Positions 48,251-58,600 of a DNA stretch of 64,000 bases are shown here, in pieces. This DNA comes from Mermis nigrescens. Its lineage: Eukaryota > Nematoda > Enoplea > Mermithida > Mermithidae. Where the stretch lies: positions 198,806-262,805 of the forward strand of contig JAVLUZ010000616.1 in the NCBI GenBank assembly GCA_036768485.1, in the 5' to 3' direction. How positions within the stretch are numbered: the stretch's first letter is position 1; every line of letters starts with the position of its first letter. Position numbers and translations under genes: made by a program. The notes below the pieces were generated by a model that was not told the origin of the DNA, ran no database searches, and saw only the letters and a program-made list of their open reading frames with translations.

Positions 48251-48425
48251 AGTGATGTAAAAGATCATCTGGATCTGATCTTTTTATCCAGATTCAGATC
48301 CAGATCCAGATCATCTGGATCTGGATCTGGTTATTTTCTGATCTGGTTATCTGATCTGTATCTGGATCTGCCAGAAAATCAGAACCCGATCTTTATCTGG
48401 ATCTGGATCTGTTTAGTCAAGTTAT
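48251..48425 (+). repeat. GATCTG-repeat element, copy 1
   Basis: AGTGATGTAAAAGATC end followed by GATCTG hexamers and TCAGAAAATCAGAACCCGATC. It is a direct repeat of 50853-51042 and has only the left end. Confidence 0.75.
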
Positions 48426-48537
48426 ATCTGGTTAAACAGATCAGAAAGTTATTCTTGCACGATGGTAGGTATTCTTTCTGTTTTACGATTTACTGTAGAT
48501 AGGTTATTTAATTAGTCGTAGCCTTACATGCATGGAT

Positions 48538-49000
48538 TGTGTCCCAACAGCCCTACCAGTCCCAACAGCCCCACTGTCCCAACAGCCCACCATCCCAACA
48601 GCCCCACCAAAAAATCCCAACAGCCCCACCTAAAAATCCCAACAGCCCCACCCATCCCAACAGCCCCACCAGTCACAACAGCCCACCGTCCCAATAGCCC
48701 CACCAATAATTCCAACAGCCACACCAATCCCAACAGCCCCACCAATAATTCCAACAGCCACACCAATCCCAACAGCCCCACCAATCCCAACAGCCCCACC
48801 AATCCCAACAGCCCCACCAATCCCAACAGCCGTACAAATCCCAACAGTCCCACCGTCCCACCAACCCCACCGTTCCAACAGCCCCACCGTCTTAACAGCC
48901 CCACCAATAATCTCAACAGCCCCACCAGTCTCAGGAACCCCACCAATTCCCAGGTTGATCCACCGTTTCAGCAGTCCTACCGTTCCAACAGTCGCACTGT
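48538..49000 (+). repeat. 18-bp minisatellite, plus orientation
   Basis: More than twenty units of CCCAACAGCCCCACCAAT. It gives open reading frames on both strands (NPNSPT repeats), which I read as an artefact of the repeat. Confidence 0.93.
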
Positions 49001-49667
49001 CCTAAGCACACATAAGCGTGGGGGAAGGGATGTTTAGAGTTAAACCCCCAACCCGAAATTCTGGTAATCCCCCAAATTATGTTAGACCCCCAGAACTTTA
49101 TTTTTAGCACATTTCTCGGTCACTTTAAGCCAACAGACCCACAGAATTTGTTCGCTGCCAATGTTGGTTCCAACTGTCCCACTGTTATAATCATAGATGC
49201 ACAGCACGATCGGTCTGGAGAAGGAGTTTTGAGCCAAAAATTGACCTCAAAACTGGTATTAATGTTAAAATTGCGTAAAAAACTACGCTAATCCACAGTT
49301 TCTGGCTATTTTGAAGCAGATAGCGTGAAAGTTTTGATTTTCATTTAATTTTAGCACTTATCTTTCCTTTTTCACTAGAACATTTTTTATTTTTTCTGGC
49401 AGTGTAAAGTAGACCATAATGAGCAGGAATCCAATCTTGCGAAATGACTCGAATGAGGCAAAATCCTGGATTGCGCACAAATGCTGAAGCTTCAATTCTG
49501 GCAGGTTTACCAGTTTCTCAGGTAGACTTATTCTGAAAATGTAAACATGCACACTCGTTTAAGGTCTTGATGAAATATACGAATTCGGTAAATAGTCAAA
49601 AAAATATCTGTCATAAACAATTAATATTGCCTGATTTTATTATATCGTATAATAGCGATTGCAGTAA

Positions 49668-49920
49668 TGGTGAGGCTGCTGGGATTACTGGTGGGGCTGC
49701 TGGGACGGTGGGGCTGTTGGAACGGTAGGGCTTTTGGGATTGGTGGGGCTGTTAGGATTGGTGGGGCTGTTGGGATTGGTGGGGCTGTTAGGATTTGTGG
49801 GGCTGTAGGGATTGGTGGGGCTGTTGGGATTGGTGGGGCTGTTGTGATTATTGGTGGGGCTGTTGGAACGGTGGGGCTGTTGGGACGGTGGGGCTGTTGG
49901 GACTAGTGAGGCTGTTGAGA
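49668..49920 (-). repeat. 18-bp minisatellite, inverted counterpart
   Basis: About fourteen units of GGGGCTGTTGGGATTGGT, the reverse complement of 48538-49000, 670 bp away. The pair could form a long hairpin. Confidence 0.93.
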
Positions 49921-50852
49921 CATCACCCATGCACGCGGGAGTGGGGAGAGGGGTCTGCTCGGGGTTTTTACCCCCCAGATCTGTGCTGACCCCCTGAATG
50001 GCCAAAAAGTGCCGCTGACCCCCATAATTTTTTCCTTTCAGAAAAATTTTTGAAGCTCTGCAGAAAAGTAACTTAAGTGATAAAAATGTATTGAAGGTTG
50101 TTTTTTGACATAAATTATCATCAGAATTGACCTTTGAGAGACTTTTTTGCCTAAAAATGGGAAAATCTTAAATTTTTTCGAAATATCTTTGTTGAAAAAG
50201 TTGTTTCAGTCGATTCGCAACATCGAGAAACGTCTAAAAACTTAGTGCCCATGGGCCATTTTTATCGCTTTTTTGATGTTTGAAAAAAAAATTTGACCTT
50301 GACCCCCAGAATTTCTATCCTGTACATGTATAGTTTTAGTAGGTGCATCTGTCATTTTTTATGAATTTTAACAGCGTTTTTCTTTGTAGAATTGAAATTA
50401 AGCTAATTTATTCATAGTATTGCATTTTGTGTTGTTAGGTAAATGTATTGTTTGTTATTTGACAGTGATCCCCTGAAATAATACACCCTTTCTTTCTTAC
50501 AAGCGATCGAAAGAAGCATTTGTTTCTCCTGTTTAACCACAATGTTGCCAAATTCCAGACATCTCACGTTCCTGTGAAAATTCAATGCCGTTTCGTTTAT
50601 AAAGTTGTCAATTAAAGCTGTTGTAATAATTTTTACATTTTTATGCCTCAATTTCATGCCCATTGGTACTTTTTAGACAATTTTACTGATATCATTATTA
50701 TGCAAAAGCTCTAAAATGCAAATTTTCCTTGGCTCTGCCCCAGACCTCTCTGGGGAGGCTCTTATATTAGTCCTGCCACCCAAGACTCCCCAATCCATGT
50801 GGGCTCGGGCGCTTTACGTCCTCCTTTTCAGCAATACAAATTGCTGCACAAA

Positions 50853-51042
50853 AAAAATTTTTATCTGGATCTGTATCTGTATCTGGATCTTTTTAAATTT
50901 TGATCTGGCAAAACGATCTGGATCTGGATCTGGCTATTTTCTGATCTGGTTATCTGATCTGGATCTGGATCTGTCAGAAAATCTGAACCCGATCTTTATC
51001 TGGATCTGGATCTGGGTAAAAATCTGGATCTTTTACATCACT
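50853..51042 (+). repeat. GATCTG-repeat element, copy 2
   Basis: GATCTG hexamers with CTATTTTCTGATCTGG and TCAGAAAATCTGAACCCGATC, ending GATCTTTTACATCACT. This end is the inverse of the start of copy 1, so an intact element would have inverted ends. Confidence 0.75.
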
Positions 51043-51960
51043 AGTCGGAATCATATGTGGGCGGCAACAGCATCATGGGGGTTCTGATAAAAAAAATCAC
51101 TCGAAAATTCTATCCTGATGCTCCAAAGATTAGAGGGTGTTTCGTATTCTCGGGAGAGTGTCCAGATCTCCATTCCCACTCCCATTGTAGTCGAATTATC
51201 AACAACTTACCGAAAGAAAATTTTAAATAAGTGCTAATCTGGGCTTTGCGCTTTATTTATTTAAAACTGTCAATTTTGCAGCACTTAGCAACAAAATCCA
51301 ACGAAGTATTAAAAAAATAAATTTATTAAATATAAAAAGTTCTTATATGCAAATATCTCGAAGATGGTCAGAAACATATCACTGATGCAAAATTAGAGCA
51401 TTTTTGCTGGCCAAAAGGGGCTTCAACGAAAGATTTTTTAATCGCAACATTCAATCACTGTGGACAGGTTACGTATGATGAGTGTATTGTCAGAAATTTG
51501 AGTGAGCGCTGCGACAAAAATAAAACTTTTGATCATATAAATAAAAATCAAATAGAAATGAATAAATTCAATTAATAAAAAATGAATAAAAAATAATAAA
51601 ATCAAATAAAAAATAACATCATTGAATAGTAAATATAAAATAATCTAATAATAAAATATAACATAAAATAACGCATATTTTCTATAAAGTCAAAAAATTT
51701 AGGATATTATGTGCGCCGTGCGCATAGAATTGCATACTACTTTTAATAGAAATGTAGTAAATGAAATCGTTTTGTTAAATATTTACGAAGCTGATGCATA
51801 TCGAATCGAAGACCTATTTCCGATCTGCTTAAAATGTACATGGGATAATTAATTGAATTTTCAACTTTTACATTCTCACGCTTCTTAGAAACTTGAGTCA
51901 ATATTAGCTTATTAGATTTTTACGAGTTATCCAGACGGGCCATTAGTTGTTTTTGCCAAA
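51043..51960. other. Upstream flank of aquaglyceroporin 2
   Basis: AT-rich sequence with no repeats defined. A possible acceptor CACGCTTCTTAG lies about 70 bp before the ATG. No promoter motif is clear. Confidence 0.4.
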
Positions 51961-51985
51961 ATGGAAGAGAAAAGGATGGAGAAAA
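51961..51985 (+). CDS. Aquaglyceroporin 2 exon 1
   Basis: This exon is 25 nt, encodes MEEKRMEK plus one base, and has the donor AAAA|GTAAGT. It matches exon 1 of the upstream copy. Confidence 0.75.
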
Positions 51986-52597
51986 GTAAGTACATTACAA
52001 TTACTTCGTTTACTTCTAATTAGAAAATAATAGATGAATCGACAATTATTATTGATTTGTGATGCAATAAAGCCTATGTAGACTAACAAGTTGATTAAAG
52101 CAAATATTATTTGTGGAATTCCTTATATTTAGTCATTATAGCATCTTATCTACACTGTAATAATGCTGAAAGTAAATAAACAGCCGATCTGACGCATCTG
52201 ATTATTTTTTCAGGGCTAATTCAGGTATATAATCTGGCACAAAAGTCATTATTTTGAGACAAGTTTAGCATTTCTGATTTTTTCGCTCTAACTTTCTAGC
52301 TTGCATATAAACTTTGCAGACTGCAGTGGCGAAATGTAGAAATATTCGGATTGCGCCTTCAAAACGCTCGCAGATTATATTTTGCACCTATAATTGAATT
52401 TGGAAACACTTGGTTTTTTATAAATCCAATTTCGATTATACTTGTAAACTTGATTGCTATCTCTTTACTCCATTTTATTCTTTTATTTATTTATTTATTT
52501 TTGTATTTATTCGTTTATTATTTATTTATTTATTTAATTAATTGAATAAATAAATAATTAATTAATTAATTAATTAATTATTAATTTATTTAATTGT

Positions 52598-52629
<32 letters not shown>

Positions 52630-55600
52630 TTATTCATCTATTTATTTATTTATTATTTATTTTTTATTTAGTCATTTATTTATTTATTTATTTATTTATT
52701 GATTTATTTGATTGAGTATTTAAATTTTTTCTATTCTTTCTTGTCTTTCTTTTTTTCGTGTAATTTTTCTGATATTAATGGCTACGAGATTGCTTTGTTT
52801 TTAAGCGGATATTGAATAAAGTTTTGATTTCGAATCAAAAAAAAGCTAGCAGATCGCCTTCAAAATATTACCCATTGTTTCTAGTTTTGATGTCCGAGAA
52901 GAAGAGGGTAGGCGAGCCCAAGAAGAAATGGACGAGGACTGTGGCGCGAAAACTTGCAGTGCGCAACAAAACTATTATTTATTTCCTTGCCGAATTATTG
53001 GGCACGTTCGTAATGGTGGTATAATTTATAATTATAATTAATAACTTCAATTAATAATTTTGAAATCATAATCAATAATTTTCAAATAGACTTGCGCTCG
53101 GGGTCCATAGTACCCTCAGCAAGACAAATAAATATTTTTTGCGAGAAATAGAGGCGAAATTCGGGTAAGAAATGGAAACAAATTTATATCTTTTTTATGA
53201 AGAAGTGCTTGAAATTGGCTACAAACTGGCAATTACGACAGATCAGATTTTATACTATATCAATGTTTGTTGTAATTTTGTGGCTTACTTTTTCAGCCCT
53301 TGAGTTTGTTCAAGTCGTCGAAAAATAGCTTTAAAACCTGTAATTTACTTCGAAATGGCGTCCTATCCGTTGGTTTAGCATAATTTTATTCACAATTTCC
53401 TACTGACTTCACAAAATTGCCGCGCCCGACCCCCACATATTGTTGATTTTTCGAAAAAATCGTAGATGTAAAGTTTTGGTAAAAGTGTCAAATTTTCGGC
53501 GCTTCTCGCCTCACGATATTTTGCTTAAATTGATCGAATTGAAATTTTTTTCCAAATTAATTACGTCTTTATTTTCCAAAACGAGCTAGTATCGTCCAAA
53601 ACGTTAAACGGGTGTTCTTGACGTGTACCTATCGTTTTAAGCCCAAAACGTACTATCTCAATAGGTTTTCGGGGCCGATTCCGCCCTTAGAAAATTAAAT
53701 GTGTATTCGTACCAAAAATTCTTCATCTTCTGTACTTTGATGCACCTCGCCATTTTCACGACCCATTGAAGCATTTTTCCAGCTATTTTTGCATATCTAT
53801 AATTTAGCACATTGAAGTCGTACGCTCAGAAAGAATATTATATAAAGTTGACGATATTTTTTCGTTTCTATTAGTCGATTGGCCTTGGATGCACATCTCA
53901 GGCTGTACTCAATCAGAAGAACTTTAGAGCAAGTAGTATCGGCATCGGCTTGGGATGGGGTTTGGCCGGCTTTTTGCGGCACCTACGTCAGCGGCGCGGC
54001 GTCTGGTAATTCCGTGATCGGTGCAATAATAAGAGATATTCTTAATTTTCCTATGTTTATTTAATGTTAAATAATAAATAAATAAATTATTGAATCAAAT
54101 AATTTCTTCGGGGTAATTTTCACAAATTTTCATAATTTTAATAATTATATAGGGTGGTCCAAGAAAAACACAACCTGAGATTCACGTCGTATCTCAAGAA
54201 CCAGGTTAGGTAGACACTTGAAATTTGCTTCAATCAACAGACAAGAAGGTGTACAGTAAGAATCTATATATTAATATTACAATACAAACCTGTTTTGTAC
54301 ATGTTGCACATTAATAAAAAAGTAGGTATAATTCGGAAAAACAAGAAATTTCATAGTGCAGAGGAACAGTTTTGCGAAGAAAGTGTAGCACAAATTCCAT
54401 TTGAAATTGGTAAAATACTATGTGAGCATCCTAAACTGATTTGGAATAATTGCCTTTTTAGAATCTACAGAGGAGCTTGGCACGAAATACTGAAATTAGT
54501 TTAAAATTGCATTCATGACGGATTTTTGCGGTGTTTTCACTCCGTTCGCGACAACACAATTAGCCTGCATTGTAACAAAGCTCATGTGGAGCTTGTTTTT
54601 TGCCTCTTTGAATGTATTGTTTATCACTCAAAAAAGGAAAAAATTGAATGGTTGAGGGATTAGAGCAAGAAAAGAGATTTTCAATCAGATGTTAAATCAA
54701 ATATGCAGTATTTTTCTAAAATTGAGCACTTTTGAAAAAATTCAATATATTACTTTTACGCCATTAGATATCAGCACAAGATTCTGCATTTGTATTACAG
54801 ACCTTTTTTCATTTGTTTCAAAAAAATTTAGGTGTCTAGTTGCCGTAGTCCTGCAACTATGACATAAAACGTGGGTAGTGGTTTTTTGGACCACCCTGTA
54901 CATCAATTTTTATTTGTAAGTAAATTTTTATAATTTTTATCAGCAATTCCTTTGACCGGAAATTCTAATTGAATTTATAATTAATTTTTCATGTTAAGTA
55001 AAAATAAACAAATGATTAATTAATTTTTATAACTTTTCCAATTTTTGAAATTTTTGATAATTTTCCATTTTTATTTTTGTTTTTAATTTTTAGTGATTTT
55101 TCTATTTATAATTTTAATACATTTTTTAACTCCTAAATTTTTAGGCGGTTTTATCAGTCCAGCTATTACAGTATGCTTTGCTGTGCTCGGACGGCTGCCG
55201 TGGCGCAGAGTGCCGGTTTATGTTATTGCCGAATACATCGGCGCTTTTTTAGCAGCTGCGGCTATTTATATGGTTTACCACGGTATGACATTGAGTTTTT
55301 GAACTTTTCAAGAATTAGTGAGCTTAATTGCATTGACCGAAAAATGCTGAAAAATTGACCATGGTGTAAAAAAACGCCATTTTTGACGTTTCTCACCGAG
55401 CACTTTCCATTAACATAAAAAATCGAGTATGCAGAAGAAAGGTTAAATTACATTCTGGGGTTCTTTCGAATTCTTGGGAATTCCTTGGATTAAGGGGCCT
55501 AGGCCACACATGAGCATGGGAAGTCTGAACCAGATGTGCACATGGGTGGGCTTGGGGAAGAGAATCTATCTTCTGAGAATGTAAAATGTGGAAAATTTTC

Positions 55601-58600
55601 TGGGGAAAATGACCGATAATGAAGGCCGGAAAGGGAAGTGCTTTAAATTGACCAGAAAATGTGCTGAAGCGTAATTTTAAAGCCATTTTAGCGCTTATAC
55701 TACATTTTGATGTCGCTTAGGTCCAAAAAAGCTCAATTTGTGACTTTGCAGACCGGCAGACCCCTCCTGATCGGCCATGCTGTGCATCTACGGTTTCAAT
55801 CCCTAGAATTCGGTGACCCCTCCCTATAAATCGAAAGACTCTTAAAACTGATTTTTTCGGCGCTATTTTTGGCAATTTCGCCCCAGTGGCCCACTCCCCA
55901 GAATTTAGCTGCTGTCCATGAATTGTTTAGATGCCTACAGCTCGAACTACTATTTCTTGTTCGGACCCAGAGGATATAAGAACCACCAGCTGATCTTTCT
56001 TCGTCTTTCCGCGGTTTTTCGATGCTAGCTGATAGAACTTAAAGAGAAAGGTAGAAATAATATTTAAGCCCTACTACTACCATTTATTTAATCTCATTTT
56101 TACCTAAAAAACATTTTTAGCCCTAGAATTTTGGCGCTGCCAATGCATTGATAGGGTTAGCAGTTTCAATATTTATTATTAATTAAAAAGAATACAATTT
56201 TTGTAGTAAGTAAAAGGNNNNNNNNNNNNNNNNNNNNNNNNNNNNNNNNNNNNNNNNNNNNNNNNNNNNNNNNNNNNNNNNNNTTCTAAATGTTTGTGAC
56301 TGGTTCATATCTAAAGAAAGTGTATTTTTGGCCTATTGGCAGTCACATAAAATAATAATAATGCTTTATTCAAACCCGTAGGTACAATACAATGTTAAGA
56401 ATAATACGCAACGTTTCGACAGTTAACCTACCGTCGTCGTCAGGCTCTTACAGAATATAAGAAGTTGTGGGCACCAGGAATCGAACCTTACAGCTAAGTA
56501 TCATTTATTTCTAGAGTCTGTGGTTTTACCAACTGAGCTTCACTGGGCCAGTTGTATAATATTATTTGTTCCTTTTAAAGTAACATAATAATATTTTTAG
56601 TCTGGGGCCAAGGGCCTCTCCACATGGTGTATTCTCCTCAATAGGGCTCTATTCCATATACGACTGATCTCAATACTTCTTGAACCGACATTCTGCTCAC
56701 TAGCCCTCTCCATCTCCAGGGTCTCCCGTATTTTCCTACGGTACCCATTGCTTTCTTCTGCGAGTATTGATGTATGCTCGAAATCTGGTCTACACCCACA
56801 TGCTATGCAGTGTTCAGCAACCCCACTCCGTTCTTCTTTCAAATTCCTTAGTGCACTCCTATGTTCCCCAAGTCTTTTCTTAAGACTTCTACCAGTTTCC
56901 CCAATGTACTCCTTCCCACATTGTAGTGGTACTTTATACACTATGCCCTGCCGTAGATCTAAGGGTCTCTTTGGGGCAACACTTTGTAGTCTTTTTCTGA
57001 TGGTGTCTTCACTCTTTGCCACAAGGCGCACTCCATATGCTTTGCACACTCGCTTAAGCTTCATGGTTAATGCCCCACTAAATGGTACTACTGCTGTTGC
57101 AATGTAGTTAGTTGCATCATCCCTTGAGGGTGCAAGTTGTAGGGCTCTTTGTATTAATGGGCCAGGGTATCCATTAGCTTGAAACTCCTTAAGTATTTTC
57201 TGATGTTCACCTTCTTTACTGTGATTTGTTTGGCATATGCTCCTACATCTCATGGCCATTCCTCTAACTATACCTGCCTTTGTGCATTTCTGATGGTTCG
57301 ACTGGTAGTTTAGGTATTGACCTGTATGTGTTGGCTTACGGTACACTGATGTCTCTAGATGGTCATGGGATCTCTTAACTAGTACATCCAGGAAAGGCAG
57401 TGTGCCTTCCACCTCCTTCTCCATGGTAAACTGAATAGCAAGATTTTGACTATTCATGTGCTGGAGGAAAGCTTCTAACTCCCGATCTCCATGATCCCAC
57501 AAGATGAATGTGTCATCAACGTACCTGAGCCACATTGTAGGTTTATATGGTGCTGTTTGCAGTGCCTGTTTTTCTAAATCATTCATGAACAGGTTGCACA
57601 GTACTGGTGACAATGGTGAACCCATGGACATCCCATCTACTTGCTGGTAATAATATTCCCCAAGCTGAAAGTAAGTACTCCTGACACAATATTCTACCAG
57701 TTTGGCAATGACCTCAGCACTCATAGTTGTTCTTTGTGCTAGGGTAATATCCTGTCTAAGCAGATTCAATACACATTCTATAGCCAACTGAGTTGGGACA
57801 CTTGTGAAGAGGCTCACAACGTCTAGGCTGACTAGCCGTGTATTTTCCTGTATTACCATTGGTTCTATCTTAGCCACAAAGTCGTTGCTGTTCTTCAATG
57901 AGCTGGCAATGTTCTGCTGCAGTGGGTTAAGTATCTTAACCAGATATTTTGACAGAGGATGTATAGTTGTCCCAATGCAACTGACAATCGGTCTAAGTGG
58001 TACTCCTGGCTTGTGTATCTTTGGCAAACCATAGATATGCGGTGCTTTGCAGCCTTCTTTGATTTTTACCTCTTTGTCCAGACCTTCTTCCTTGAGCAGT
58101 TTCTTTAATGCTTGCTCTACCCTGGTAACTGGTGTGCGTTTACCAATGGCCTTGAACTTTGAGGGATCATCAATGATCTGCTGCAGCTTATTGTTGTACT
58201 CTATTCTGTCCATCACTACTGCTGCACGACCTTTATCTGCTGGTAGAATGACTATGGTGTCATCTGCTTTTAGCATTTTAATAGCTCTAAGCTCTGCCTT
58301 GCTGATATTTGCCTCAGGCTTATCAACCCTGTCAATAGCTTGTCTAATCTTTAACCGAAAGTCATCCTTCCGTTCCTGTGGCAGGAAATGGGCTGCACAC
58401 TCAATAGCTGTTATGATGTTCTTAATTGGGTGTTGACTTGGTGCTATAGCAAAGTTTAAGCCTTTTGCCAGGGCAGTCTGCTCATGATTAGTCAGTGGTC
58501 TATGGCTCTGATTTATTACCACCTTATCCAGGTTGAGGTTCTGTTGTCCCTGCCTTGGCATGAGTCTATCCAATTTTGCCTTCTGTCTCTGTGTTACCAT

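Noticed and set aside
48528..49037. Open frames on both strands encoding NSPT-rich or GLLGLV-rich proteins
   Set aside because: They exist only because an 18-bp minisatellite has no stops in several frames; the inverted array at 49668-49920 gives the same effect.
54295..54504. 69-codon frame in the GGGTGGTCCAA element
   Set aside because: No transposase DDE motif or helix-turn-helix can be recognised; left as part of the element.
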